A stretch of 64,000 nucleotides of DNA, from the NCBI RefSeq assembly GCF_009498035.1, contig NZ_CP034550.1, positions 6,572,001-6,636,000 of the forward strand. Reading direction: 5' to 3'. This document shows positions 17,327-26,797 of the stretch, piece by piece (the stretch's first letter is position 1; each line of letters starts with the position of its first letter). The translations under genes were made by a program, and so were the position numbers. The DNA comes from Saccharothrix syringae. GTDB lineage: Bacteria > Actinomycetota > Actinomycetes > Mycobacteriales > Pseudonocardiaceae. The notes under the pieces are model-generated. The model did no database searches. It had not been told where the DNA came from and worked only from the letters and a program-made list of their open reading frames with translations.

Positions 17327-19144
17327 ATGGCGCGTTTCCCCGAAGTCCACCGGCGCGTGGTCGTCGTCGGCGCCGGGCTGGGCGGCACCGCCACCGCCGT
17401 CCGCCTGCTGCTGTTCGCCCGGGAACCGCTGGAGGTCGTGCTGGTGGAACGGCGCCCGGAGCACCGCAGCGCCGGCGTCGCCTACCACCGCGAGGGCAAC
17501 CCCTGGCAGCACGTGTTCAACATCCAGGCCGGCCGCATGGCGATGTTCCGCGAGGACGTCGACGACTTCGTGGTCTGGGCCAACACCGAGGCCGACCGCG
17601 CCGACTGGCCCCCGGAGTGGCGCGACGCGGTGTTCACCGAGTCCGGGCCCGCGCCCCGCCGCATCTACGCCGACTACCTGGCCGAGCGCCTGGCCGAGGC
17701 CGCCCGCGAGGCGTCCGCGGGCGTGACCCTGACCGAGGTCGACGGCGAGGCCACCGACGTCGACGTGGCCGACGACGGGACCCGCGTGACCGTCGAGACC
17801 CCGACCGGGCGCACCACGATCCGCGCCGACCACGTCGTCATCGCCACCGGCCTGGAGGAACGCGAGCTGCCCTTCGCCGCCGAGGTCGCCGACCACCCGT
17901 CCTTCCTCCGCCACCCCTACTCCGGCCGGGCCGTCGAACGCATCCTCGCCCAGCCGCCGGACACCACCGTCGCCGTCATCGGCACCCTGCTCAGCGCCTA
18001 CGACGTGGCGTCCCTGCTGCTGCGGCGCGGCCACACCGGCCCGATCCGGATGATCTCCCGCTCCGGCCTGACCCTGCGCACCTACCCCGACGACCACCGC
18101 CACCGCGTCCTGCCCCTGCCCGCGCCCAAACTGGACCGCGCGACCTACGAGGGCCGCGACGACCTGGTCCGGCTGGTCGTCGAGGAGTGGGAGCGCGCCA
18201 CCGCCGCCGTCGCGCGCGAGCACCCCGACGTGCCGCCGGCCGTGGTCACCGAGCGCATCACCAAGGCGTGGGAACCGCACCTGCCCCCCGCCCTGGCCCG
18301 CGTCCCCACCGACGACCTGCGCGCCCTGCTGGACCGCCACAGCAGCCTGCTGGCGACGCTGCGCGTGAGCGCCGTGGCCTACACCACCGAGGTCGTCCAC
18401 GCCGCGATGGGACCCGGCGGCCAGATCGACCTGATCACCGGCCGGGTGGACCGCATCGCCCCCACCGGCTCCGGGACCCTCGAACTGACCGTCGACCCGG
18501 TCGGCACCGTCGAGGCCGACCTGGTGATCGCCAACTTCGGCCGGGAACCCGACTACGCCCGCACCGGCTCCACCCTGTGGCGCACCCTCCTGCGCAAGGG
18601 CCTCGCCGTCCCCCACGCCCGCACCGGCCGCGGCGTGGAGGTCGACGCCTCCGGCACCCTGCTGGGGCCCGGCGGCACCCCCTCCGGCCCGATCTCGGCC
18701 GTGGGCGGACCGCGCGAGGGCGACGAACTCGTCCGCCACGGCCGCCTGGGCGCGTTCGCGTTCAACCTGGCCGCGATCAAGAACCACTCCGTGGGCGTGG
18801 CCGCCGCCGTCCTGCGCCGCGTCGAGTCCTGCTACGACGACCGCGGCGGCGCGGCGGCCCTCGCCGACTCCCCCGACCCCGACGTGCGCGAGGCGTTCGC
18901 CCACGCGGTCGCCCTGGAGGTGCGCCGCATGGCCGCCCGCCGCCGCCGGGACCGCGAGGTGTGGGCGTCCTGGGCGGACCGCGGCATCACCACCCTGGGG
19001 ACCGGCGCCCGCTTACCGGACGCGGTCGTGCGCCACGCCGTGAACACGGCCGCCACCACCGCCCTCAACGACCTCTCGGTGACACCGCGCGACCTGTACG
19101 CCCGGCTGGGCCTGGGCGAACCGGTCCCCCACAGCGCCCCGTAG
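17327..19144 (+). CDS. FAD/NAD(P)-binding protein (NAD_binding_9 type)
   Basis: 605 residues from ATG 17327, preceded by AGGAG. The N-terminal Rossmann motif is VVVGAGLGGTATAVRLL, followed by HVFNIQAGRMAMF, a mid-protein VIATGLEERELPF and a late IANFGREPDYARTG. This pattern belongs to the uncharacterised FAD/NAD(P)-binding proteins (PF13454 type) found in actinomycete metabolite clusters; an oxidoreductase role on an unknown substrate is likely. Codon 563 is a rare TTA (19013-19015), which in streptomycetes puts a gene under bldA tRNA control. It is probably cotranscribed with the PEP-utiliser-like gene 97 bases downstream. Confidence 0.85.
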   Translation: MARFPEVHRRVVVVGAGLGGTATAVRLLLFAREPLEVVLVERRPEHRSAGVAYHREGNPWQHVFNIQAGRMAMFREDVDDFVVWANTEADRADWPPEWRDAVFTESGPAPRRIYADYLAERLAEAAREASAGVTLTEVDGEATDVDVADDGTRVTVETPTGRTTIRADHVVIATGLEERELPFAAEVADHPSFLRHPYSGRAVERILAQPPDTTVAVIGTLLSAYDVASLLLRRGHTGPIRMISRSGLTLRTYPDDHRHRVLPLPAPKLDRATYEGRDDLVRLVVEEWERATAAVAREHPDVPPAVVTERITKAWEPHLPPALARVPTDDLRALLDRHSSLLATLRVSAVAYTTEVVHAAMGPGGQIDLITGRVDRIAPTGSGTLELTVDPVGTVEADLVIANFGREPDYARTGSTLWRTLLRKGLAVPHARTGRGVEVDASGTLLGPGGTPSGPISAVGGPREGDELVRHGRLGAFAFNLAAIKNHSVGVAAAVLRRVESCYDDRGGAAALADSPDPDVREAFAHAVALEVRRMAARRRRDREVWASWADRGITTLGTGARLPDAVVRHAVNTAATTALNDLSVTPRDLYARLGLGEPVPHSAP

Positions 19145-19241
19145 CGGTCGATCACCGACAGCACTGGAGAAGATGCGACCACCACCGCGCGATTGCCACT
19201 CTCTACTCACGATCCCGACCGTGACCAGTGAGAGGGCTCCC

Positions 19242-20471
19242 GTGGACCTTCGCGAGATACCAGGGGTTTTGCTCGTCAGTCCGAACAAGACGAGCGCGCG
19301 CGGCACGTGCAACCGCAGCCGGCGACCGGTCCCGGGCACCATCCTCGTCACCGAAGCCCTGACCCCCGACCTCTACGACGCCATCGTCACCTCGGTCGCG
19401 GTGATCTGCACCCGCGGCGGCCGCACGGGCCACATGCAGTCGCTGTGCCGCTCCAGGGGCATCCCCGTCCTGCGGGTGACCCCCGACGACCTCCCCCTGC
19501 TGGCCGGCGAGGTCACCCTCCACCTGGACCGGGCGTCGGTGATCCTCGACGGTGTCGTCCCCGCGCCCCGCGCGCCCCGGACCGACTTCGACACCCTGCA
19601 CGACGTGGACTCGATCTGCGTGGTCATCGCCGACTCCACCGACATCCGCTCCACCAACACCCTGCCCCACCTCGACCGCGTGGACCGGTTCTTCATCCGC
19701 GAGGAGTTCGCCTGCCTGGCCGCCGACCAGAGCCCCATCGACGCCCTGCGGGCCGGTGTCACCGAGGCCGAGCGCTACGGCGCGCGCATCGGGGCCGAGC
19801 TGTGCGCCATGGTGGGTGAGCTGCTCCCCCACCAGACCCTGGTGATGCGCCTGCTGGACCTCCGCTCCGACGACGCGGCCCAGATCACCACCGGGGTCCC
19901 GGTGCACGACGAGCCCAACCCGGAACTGGGCCTGCACGGCGCCCGCTGGCTGCTGGAGGAGCGCCTCTACCCGCACGCCTTCCGCGCCCTGCGGGCGCAC
20001 CTGCGCCAGCACCTGGGTCCCGCCGCCGCCCGGGTGAGCTTCGCCGTGCCCTTCATCAACGACCTGGCGGAGTTCCACCGCCTGCGCCGCCACCTGGGCC
20101 TGACCGCCGACACCTCCCTGAGCGTGTTCGTGGAGACCCCCGCGGCGGTGCACGCGGCGGCCGACTTCTGCCGGGCGGGCGCCAGCGAGCTCTTCGTCGG
20201 CACCAAGGACCTGATCCAGTTCTACCTGGCCGCAGACCGGGGCAACCACCTGGTCGCCTCGGTCTACCAGACCCGCCACCCGGCCGTCCTGGCCGCCCTG
20301 GCGCAGGCGGTGGCGGCCGGCCGGCGCACCGGCGTCCCGGTCCACGTCTTCGCCCTGGGGGCCGACGTGGACCACTACGTCCGCCACCTGCCCACGCGCA
20401 GGCTGATGATGTGCACCGCCGAGCTCCACCAGGCGGCCCGCCACCTGGCCGCCCCGGTCCCGGCCCGGTGA
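19242..20471 (+). CDS. PEP-utilising enzyme-like protein lacking ATP-grasp domain
   Basis: 409 residues. The N-terminal part is a mobile phosphohistidine domain (GTILVTEALTPDLYDAI; CTRGGRTGHMQSLC with His64). The C-terminal part is a PEP/pyruvate TIM barrel like PtsI and PPDK (NPELGLHGARWLLEER, FVETPAAVHAA, VGTKDLIQFYLAADRGN). There is no nucleotide-binding domain. The catalytic Cys (normally in a CGE motif) is absent: the equivalent stretch reads VHVFALGAD. GTND is changed to GTKD. So it is probably not a normal PEP synthase. Start uncertain: GTG 19242 after GAGAGGG is preferred; GTG 19221 or ATG 19173 are alternatives. Confidence 0.8.
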   Translation: MDLREIPGVLLVSPNKTSARGTCNRSRRPVPGTILVTEALTPDLYDAIVTSVAVICTRGGRTGHMQSLCRSRGIPVLRVTPDDLPLLAGEVTLHLDRASVILDGVVPAPRAPRTDFDTLHDVDSICVVIADSTDIRSTNTLPHLDRVDRFFIREEFACLAADQSPIDALRAGVTEAERYGARIGAELCAMVGELLPHQTLVMRLLDLRSDDAAQITTGVPVHDEPNPELGLHGARWLLEERLYPHAFRALRAHLRQHLGPAAARVSFAVPFINDLAEFHRLRRHLGLTADTSLSVFVETPAAVHAAADFCRAGASELFVGTKDLIQFYLAADRGNHLVASVYQTRHPAVLAALAQAVAAGRRTGVPVHVFALGADVDHYVRHLPTRRLMMCTAELHQAARHLAAPVPAR

Positions 20472-20596
20472 CGTGCGCCGACCACCTCGTCCAGCCGGCG
20501 GGGAACCGGCCCCACGGCGCACGGGGTGCGACCGCCGGAGTTCCCGGCGGTCCGGGCGGCGGCGCCACCGGCTCGCGCGCCGACACCGATCACGTC

Positions 20597-20800
20597 TCAC
20601 TCCCCCCTCGGCGGCCACGACCGCGAACCCCGAGGGGACTCGACGACCTCGGCGAAGTCGACGATGCCGAACAGGGCCTTGACCACCGCGACGCCGCCGA
20701 CGCGGGTCTCGCCGATGGCCTGGGTCGGGCACGGCCGGAACCCGCCGTCGAGCACGTGCGGACGGCTACCCAGCGGAGTCCACCCCGGGTTGTCAACCAT
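20597..20800 (-). pseudogene. Short ORF, probably a gene remnant
   Basis: A 67-codon frame with strong GC3 bias in its second half (IGETRVGGVAVVKALFGIVDF). It is not a recognised domain. It lies next to an IS630-type element and may be the stub of a damaged gene. Real coding history is plausible; a working product is not. Confidence 0.3.
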
Positions 20801-20846
20801 GCCTCAAAACGCCCCGAAGCAGACCCACGCCAAGAACAACCAATTA

Positions 20847-21444
20847 CTGATCTTCAATTCGTGTTTTCGTTGGCTGCTGACAGGTTTTGATCGTTGCGGT
20901 GTGCCGGTGAGGGTGGTGGACTGACCGACGAGCGGTGGGGGTTCCGGGTGCGTGTCAACGTGCGGTCGGTGCAACGCTGGCGACGGTCCTGGGCCTCGGC
21001 AGGGCCGGCGTCGTTGCCCCGGCTGGACGAGGCGAAGTTCGCGCGGCTGGAGCGGGAGCTGCGCAAGGAGCCGATGGCGCACGGCTGGCCGGACCAGGTC
21101 TGGACGTTGTCGCGGATCAAGACCCTGATCGGTCGCCGGTTCCATCTGACCTGCACGGTGCAGGGTGTGCACCTGCTGCTGCGGCGGCACGGTTGGACGC
21201 GTCAGGTGCCGGCCCGGCGGGCGGTGGCCGGCTGGGTGAAGGACACGCGGCCGCGGGTGGAAGTACCGCGGCGGCGCTGGTTGTCCAACACCGCGTTCAC
21301 CACCGTTGACCATCCCGTTCGGACAGTCAGCCGGGGCCTACGCAAGATCCAGTACCGCAACGACATCATCGACGGCTGCCTGACCGGCACCTGGCTCCAA
21401 CCCCACCCCACCTGACCTCAACGACACCACGAATTGAAGATCAG
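20847..21444. mobile_element. Internally deleted IS630-type element with intact 17-bp inverted ends and TA duplication
   Basis: The outer 17 bases at 20847-20863 and 21428-21444 are perfect inverted repeats, and both are flanked by TA (20845-20846 and 21445-21446), the target duplication of the IS630/Tc1-mariner group. At 598 bp it is well short of a full IS630 (~1.1 kb). The enclosed transposase keeps only its two ends. It is therefore a non-autonomous, MITE-like derivative that could be mobilised by a complete relative elsewhere. Confidence 0.88.
20894..21415 (+). pseudogene. IS630-family transposase with central deletion
   Basis: An open frame of 173 codons. Residues ~25-115 are the N-terminal winged-helix part (MAHGWPDQVWTLSRIKTLIG, QGVHLLLRRHGWTRQVPARR). 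The frame then jumps straight to the C-terminal tail (TAFTTVDHPVRTVSRGLRKI, DIIDGCLTGTWL). The DDE catalytic core is gone, so it cannot transpose by itself. The deletion keeps the reading frame. Confidence 0.85.
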
Positions 21445-21597
21445 TAGTGCTTGCCGATGACCATCATAATTCCGGCGTGGCGGGAGCCGGGAATCGCCTG
21501 TACCGCCGTGCGCACCACCTCGTCCAGGGTGTTCCGGACGTTGTACTGGTCTGGCAGTGATCGGACGATCCAACCCAGTTGGACAGTCACCTCATTC
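21441..21597 (-). pseudogene. GAF-domain N-terminal fragment cut at the IS630 element
   Basis: In the leftward frame the segment VQLGWIVRSLPDQYNVRNTL followed by DEVVRTAVQAIPGSRHAGIM matches the start of GAF-ANTAR regulators (compare the intact one at 40429-41451). It stops exactly at the right end of the IS element. Sequence beyond the other IS end does not continue it in frame, so more than the insertion has happened here. Confidence 0.5.
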
Positions 21598-21863
21598 CAC
21601 TGGCCGCCGCCGGTGGTCGGCAGTGCCCGGCAAACGGCTGGGCTGCTGCTCGACGTGGGGGTCGAGGGCCGCAACCTGGGCCGAATCATCCCGTCGTACC
21701 GCAGCGTTTCGCCGACCGGCACCCCGCAACGCACGTGCGCATCATCGGCGAACCGATCTGGGCCGGCTCCAGCCAATCCGCGGACTGGCGCTTCCAGGGA
21801 GCAGGACCGTGGAGCACGGCGTCACCACTGCGTGCAAGACCGACGTGGCGCTTCAGCGCGCGA

Positions 21864-22658
21864 TCACACCGGCGGATCGCCGACGCGTGGGATGGCGTGC
21901 TCGGTGAACCGGCCGCGGGCGGTGAAGCCGAGGCGGCGGTAGACGGGTTCGCCGTCGGGCGATGCCTGCAGGACGGCGGTGCCGGCGCCGGCGGCACGGG
22001 CAGCGTGCAGGACGGCCAGGGTGATCGCGCCGCCGTAGCCGCGACGACGGTGGGCTGCCAGCGTGGAGATGTTGTAGATGCCCGCGACGCCCGCGTGGGG
22101 GAACGCCTCGGCCGCGCACACCGGGCGGCCGTCCACCCGGCCGAGCAGGTAGCGCGCCGGGGAGGACAGGGCGCGCGGGGCGGCGTCGGCGTAGAAGCGG
22201 CGCACGGTGACGGCGGGCGGGTCCCAGTTGGCGGCGAGCACGGCGGCGAAATCAGCCAGGTCCTCCGGTGTGGTCACCGGCCGGATGTCGAGGCCGGCCG
22301 GGGGGACGACGGCCGGCAGGTCGGCCAGGTCACGCCACATGCCGGTCTCGGAGTCCGACGCGGGCAGGCCGGCCGCCGCGAGGAGCTCGCCGAGGTTCCC
22401 CGGTGTGGAGGCCGGGCCGACCCACCAGGAGAACGGGCGACCGGTGGCCCGCACGGCGCGCACCGCCCGCTCGACGCGCTCGGCCGCGTTCTCCGCGGTG
22501 AAGCGGGCCGCGGCGACGATGTTGAACGTGTCGTCGTCCACCCCGCTGTCGGCGACCAGCAGATCACCGGTGTCGGTGACGGTGGCGATCGGCGAACCCC
22601 GGTGCAGATGGGCGGCGTGCTCGGCCAGGTTGCGCTCCATCGCCTTCTCGATCACCAC
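21864..22658 (-). CDS. GNAT N-acetyltransferase
   Basis: 264 residues. The acetyl-CoA-binding motif A is clear in the C-terminal half ([20 protein letters not shown]), followed by a motif-B-like [15 protein letters not shown]. The N-terminal ~120 residues are a second, degenerate GNAT-like domain, as in many two-domain actinobacterial acetyltransferases. The substrate is unknown. The start is GTG 22658 or, less likely, ATG 22640. It stands alone between an IS element and a hypothetical gene. Confidence 0.88.
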   Translation of the reverse strand: MVIEKAMERNLAEHAAHLHRGSPIATVTDTGDLLVADSGVDDDTFNIVAAARFTAENAAERVERAVRAVRATGRPFSWWVGPASTPGNLGELLAAAGLPASDSETGMWRDLADLPAVVPPAGLDIRPVTTPEDLADFAAVLAANWDPPAVTVRRFYADAAPRALSSPARYLLGRVDGRPVCAAEAFPHAGVAGIYNISTLAAHRRRGYGGAITLAVLHAARAAGAGTAVLQASPDGEPVYRRLGFTARGRFTEHAIPRVGDPPV

Positions 22659-22964
22659 GGGTGGTCAAACTACCGGAGTTGAGCGGCCGGCCCGGCTCCT
22701 GCGCGGCACGACGAGCACGAACCCTTAGAGCCCATGGGCGAACAGGGCAATGGCGATTGTGGACTGGCGGCGGGCCTTCATGGTGCCGTAGCCGCGTTCC
22801 CGGTTGAACTGCCCGCTGCGGGCGGCGGCGCTCGTCGACGCACCGGCGCGGGACGACTGCCCGCCACGCACCCACGACTGGCGGATTCGGGCGTGCATGG
22901 AATCGGCGTAGGCTGACCACGCCGTCTCGCGAATGAAGGGTTTCCGCGACGCAGGAGGCACGGA
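22659..22964. other. Divergent intergenic region, GNAT / small hypothetical gene
   Basis: 306 bases between divergent genes. No ORF with recognisable protein features and no clear hairpin were seen. It should carry both promoters; none could be placed. Confidence 0.4.
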
Positions 22965-23288
22965 ATGACCGTCATCAAGAAGAACTTCGATTCCTACTCG
23001 ATCGTCCACTCCAGCAACAACTCCGGGTACGAGGCCGACATCGCCTGTTTCACCACGGGCACCACCAACATGATCGGGAGAATAATCTTCTTCAAGGACG
23101 GCGCTCCCGTGCCCCCGAACGTGTCGCTGGCGTACGGACCGGAAATCCACTTCCCGCTCAGCAGGCTCAGGGAAGTGGTCGACACCCTGCGCCAGGAGAA
23201 GCCCCTCTACCTGTGGCTCGACACGGACTCCCTGGTCGGAGCGGTCGGCACGACCGACAAAGAACCGGCCGGGGAAGAAGAGGGCTGA
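22965..23288 (+). CDS. Hypothetical protein, 107 aa
   Basis: ATG 22965 follows GCAGGAGG with good spacing. The product is soluble, with beta-strand-rich composition (IGRIIFFKDGAPVPPNVSL, KPLYLWLDTDSLVGAVG) and an acidic tail (EPAGEEEG). Codon use is less GC3-biased at the 5' end than in neighbouring genes, hinting at transfer. No family recognised. Confidence 0.7.
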   Translation: MTVIKKNFDSYSIVHSSNNSGYEADIACFTTGTTNMIGRIIFFKDGAPVPPNVSLAYGPEIHFPLSRLREVVDTLRQEKPLYLWLDTDSLVGAVGTTDKEPAGEEEG

Positions 23289-23724
23289 AGTCCGCTCCAC
23301 GCCGGCGGACAACAGCCGCAGCTCTTCGTGATTCTCCGCGGCCCGGGCCGCGCAGGGTCGTGATCTCCCGTGCACTCGAAGTGAACAGCCGGAACGGGAA
23401 GGGGTGGCCCTCGACGGCGTACCACCCCCAGTGGGTCGGGTCGGTGAACCACCGGTGCCCGGTGCCGCACACCGGGCCGATGTGGCGGGTCGTGTCGCCG
23501 CGCGGAGCAGGCCAGGACCGAGTCAGGGCTCAATCGACCGGCTGCTCACAACCGCGCGCGGCGCAGCGACGGGGATCAACGAGTTCCGCGCGTTGAATCG
23601 GCAGCAAAAGCATTCACAGCGAACCGCTCGCGTTCAGCAGAACCCCGCTCGGCCCGCACCGAGGTAATCCGCCGACCAAACAGGTGAATCCACCCGCGTC
23701 CGGTCGAGCCCGCCACCGCGCCGG
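23289..23724. other. 436-bp stretch with a possible leftward gene remnant
   Basis: No intact gene. On the minus strand (~23500-23350) one frame reads CGTGHRWFTDPTHWGWYAVE and then GHPFPFRLFTSSAREI, which looks protein-like but has no start and no known family. Probably the relic of a lost gene. Confidence 0.35.
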
Positions 23725-25971
23725 GTGCACGCTGGCGCGGTGCCCGTGCCACGACCCGAGCCGGGTGCCTCGTCGGACGACGCACCCGAACTTCCGGCGC
23801 CCCGCGCAGCCGACCCACCCGCCTCGGGCACGCACAACGAGTTGACCGCCACCGTGATCAGCGGAAACGTGCTGCAAGCCGGTGTCGTGCACGGCGGCGT
23901 GCACCTGCACCACCCGCCGCCGCCCGACGTGCTGCCCCGGCAGCTGCCGGCCGCACCCCCGTGCTTCACCGGGCGCACCGACGCCCTGGCCGCACTGGAC
24001 GCCGTGTTCACCCCTCCAGGCACCGGCTCCTCCTCCCGCACAACGGACGCAACACCGGGCGGGACGACCGTGGTGATCTCCGCGATCGGCGGAACAGGCG
24101 GCATCGGCAAGACCTGGCTGGCGCTGCACTGGGCACACCACCACCTCGACCACTTCCCCGACGGGCAGCTGTTCGCCGACCTGCACGGCTTCAGCCCCGA
24201 CCACGAACCGACACCCCCGGCCGTCGCGGTGCGCGGTTTCCTCGACGCCCTCGGCATCGAGCCCTCCCGCATCCCCACCGGCCTCGACGCCCAGGCCGCG
24301 CTGTTCCGCAGCCTGGTGGCCGGGCGGCGGATGCTGGTCGTGCTGGACAACGCGGCCACCACCGCCCACGTCACCCCGCTGCTGCCCGGCGGGAACCGCT
24401 GTGCGGTCCTGGTGACCAGCCGCAACCAGCTACCAGGGCTGATCACCCGGCACGGGGCCCACCCCCTCCACCTCGACGTGCTCGACCGCGCCGAGGCCCG
24501 CGCCCTGCTCGTCCGCCGCGTGGGAGCGGCACGCGTCTCGGCCGAACCCGACGCGGCCGCCGACCTCGTCGAGTCGTGCCAGGGGTTCCCGCTGGCCCTG
24601 GGCATCCTCGCCGGACGCGCCCAGTGCCAGTCGCGGCTACCCCTGGCCGACCTCGCCGCGGAACTGCGCCGATCCGGCGTGCAAGCATTGAACGACGACG
24701 ACCCCGCGGCCAGCCTGCCCGCCGTGCTGTCCACCTCCCGACGGGCACTGACCGACGCGCAGCACCGGGCGTTCGCCCTGCTCGGGATCGCCCCCGGCCC
24801 GGACACCAGCCTGGCCGCGGCAGCCGCCCTCACCGGCCTGCCCCCAGCACAAGCGGAACACCTGCTACGAGGTCTGCAAGAGGCGTCCCTGCTCGAACAG
24901 CACACCCGGAACCGCTACTCCATGCACGACCTCGTCCGCGACTACGCCGCCACCACGGTCCACCAACACCTGACAAAACAAACGAAAGAAGAAGCCCTGA
25001 CACGAACAGTGGACTTCTACCTCCACACCGCCCACGCCGCCGACCGCCTCCTCAACCCCCACGCCCACCACATCCGGCTCGGCCCGCCGGCACCCGACGC
25101 CCAGCCGCTCCCGATGCCCGACGACACGACCGCGCTGAATTGGCTGGACACCGAGCACCGCCACCTGCTGGCCGTCCAACGGCTCGCCGCCACCTCCCAC
25201 CAGCACGACGTCGTGTGGCAACTGGCGTGGACCCTGACCGCCTTCCACTACCGCCGCGGACACCGCCACGACGAACTCGCCACGTGGCGGACCGCCCTGG
25301 ACTCCGCACCCCACCTGCCCGACCGCACCACCCGCGCTCGGATCCACCGGGGCACCGGTGCCGCCCACGCCGGCCTGGGGCAGCACGAACAAGCCATCGA
25401 GCACCTGTACCGGTCCCTGGGCCTGCTCTCACACCACCACGACCCCACCGACCAAGCACCCACCCACCAGCAACTGGCGAACGCCTGGGCCCGACGAGGA
25501 CACCACCACCGCGCCCTGGAACACGCCACTCAAGCCCTGGAGCTCTACCGCAAGCTCGACCAACCGGTGCGCGAAGCCCACGCACTCAACCAAGTGGGGT
25601 GGTACACCGCCCGCCTCGGCGACCACGACACCGCCCGCACCCACTGCCAACTGGCCCTCACCCTCCACCGCCGCCACCACTACCCCACCGGCGAGGCGAC
25701 CGCCCTGGACCACCTGGCCTGGATCGACCACCACACCGGCCACCACGACCGGGCCGTCGACCACTACGAACAGGCCCTCGCCCTGTTCCGGGCCCTCGGC
25801 AACACCTTCGAAGCCGCCAACACCCTCGACCGCCTCGGCCACCCCCACGTCGCCCTCGGCCACCGCGACCGCGCTCGAACCGCGTGGCGGGAAGCGCAGG
25901 AGCTGTACCGACAACAAGGACGCGACACCGAAGCCGAAGAAGTGGCCCGACGGCTCGACGCGCTCGACTGA
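23725..25971 (+). CDS. STAND NTPase with NB-ARC and TPR domains and N-terminal amyloid-like motif
   Basis: 748 residues from GTG 23725 (in-frame GTG 23740 possible; no clear RBS). Order: Pro/Ala-rich leader; motif ISGNVLQAGVVHGGVHLH (45-62); NB-ARC ATPase with P-loop GGTGGIGKT (122-130), Walker B RMLVVLDNAA and GFPLALGILAG; winged-helix segment ending RYSMHDLVRDYA; about six TPRs (~480-745) full of His and Thr. There is no SARP DNA-binding domain, unlike the AfsR-type protein at 56147-59062. The motif resembles the RHIM/PP-like bacterial amyloid-signalling sequences described on NLR-like proteins, which would make this a defence or signalling switch (inference). Confidence 0.88.
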   Translation: MHAGAVPVPRPEPGASSDDAPELPAPRAADPPASGTHNELTATVISGNVLQAGVVHGGVHLHHPPPPDVLPRQLPAAPPCFTGRTDALAALDAVFTPPGTGSSSRTTDATPGGTTVVISAIGGTGGIGKTWLALHWAHHHLDHFPDGQLFADLHGFSPDHEPTPPAVAVRGFLDALGIEPSRIPTGLDAQAALFRSLVAGRRMLVVLDNAATTAHVTPLLPGGNRCAVLVTSRNQLPGLITRHGAHPLHLDVLDRAEARALLVRRVGAARVSAEPDAAADLVESCQGFPLALGILAGRAQCQSRLPLADLAAELRRSGVQALNDDDPAASLPAVLSTSRRALTDAQHRAFALLGIAPGPDTSLAAAAALTGLPPAQAEHLLRGLQEASLLEQHTRNRYSMHDLVRDYAATTVHQHLTKQTKEEALTRTVDFYLHTAHAADRLLNPHAHHIRLGPPAPDAQPLPMPDDTTALNWLDTEHRHLLAVQRLAATSHQHDVVWQLAWTLTAFHYRRGHRHDELATWRTALDSAPHLPDRTTRARIHRGTGAAHAGLGQHEQAIEHLYRSLGLLSHHHDPTDQAPTHQQLANAWARRGHHHRALEHATQALELYRKLDQPVREAHALNQVGWYTARLGDHDTARTHCQLALTLHRRHHYPTGEATALDHLAWIDHHTGHHDRAVDHYEQALALFRALGNTFEAANTLDRLGHPHVALGHRDRARTAWREAQELYRQQGRDTEAEEVARRLDALD

Positions 25972-26088
25972 CGTCCCCCGTCCCACAGGTGGACACCGGC
26001 CCGCACGCGTGGTGCCGCCGCGACAGGTCGACGTGATCACCGAACCCGACGAGCCCTACCGACGGAAAGGCGAACGTTCACCCCACCC

Positions 26089-26334
26089 TCACCGCGGGCA
26101 CTGGACCTGCGTGGTCTCCACGTACCGCGTCGTCTCGCCCCACTGGTCCAGCGATCCGTCACAGAACCTGGTGAACCCGCCGACCACCACGGTCCACGCG
26201 CTGTCGGCGTAGTAGGTCCTGCTGCACTGGTAACCGGCCTTGCACGCCGGGATCGCCTGCGCGGGCGCGCCGGACAAGCCCACGGCCGCCAAAGTCGAGG
26301 CGAGCACCGCCACACCGGCCAACCGACGGATCAT
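26089..26334 (-). CDS. Small secreted Cys-containing protein (DUF6289-like)
   Basis: 81 residues: signal peptide ending near APAQA (residue ~27), then a mature domain of ~54 residues with four Cys (ACKAGYQCSRTYYADS, FCDG, QVQCPR). The pattern fits the small secreted family I remember as DUF6289; function unknown. ATG 26334 follows GGGGG. It lies beyond the STAND gene on the opposite strand. Confidence 0.75.
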   Translation of the reverse strand: MIRRLAGVAVLASTLAAVGLSGAPAQAIPACKAGYQCSRTYYADSAWTVVVGGFTRFCDGSLDQWGETTRYVETTQVQCPR

Positions 26335-26529
26335 GTGAACCCCCAAAGCGTGATTTCCTTTCACGTTAGTGGGGAGCGGTCGGCGCGAAATCCCCCGATC
26401 AGCCCCGACACCGCCCCCGCGCACGCCGTCCGCGACCACCTCATAGAACTGGTAGCGGAGGTACAGGAGCGGTACACCAGGATGGCGACCCCGGACGACG
26501 TGAGCTTCCCCGACAACCCGAGGCGGTTG

Positions 26530-26759
26530 TTACCTGGATCGGGTCGGTGACGCCGGGATGGCAGTCGGTTCGGTCTGGGCGGCGTGCCAGGCGGCTTCGT
26601 ACTCGTCCGGGCCGAGCCAGCCGAGGTCCTTCTGGATGCGTTCGGTGTTGCAGAACCCGTCGATATAGCGGAACAGGTCGGTCGCGGGTGCGCCAAGAGC
26701 GGCGGTAGACCAATTCGATCTTCAACGTGGAGAAGAAGTTCTCCATCAGGCCGTGTAGG
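26530..26759 (-). pseudogene. IS3-family transposase C-terminal fragment, frameshifted
   Basis: The leftward frame reads LMENFFSTLKIELVYRRSW, then after a one-base shift ATDLFRYIDGFCNTERIQKD followed by LGWLGPDEYEAAW, the C-terminal end of an IS3-group OrfB including the last part of the rve core. The rest of the element is missing and a different IS remnant abuts it. Confidence 0.75.
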
Positions 26760-26797
26760 TTGACTCGCGGTAGCTGGTCTTCCAGCCCACGATCCGG

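Noticed and set aside
15764-18904. 1046-codon leftward open frame
   Set aside because: It lies opposite three motif-bearing rightward genes and has the biased composition of an antisense frame in GC-rich DNA.
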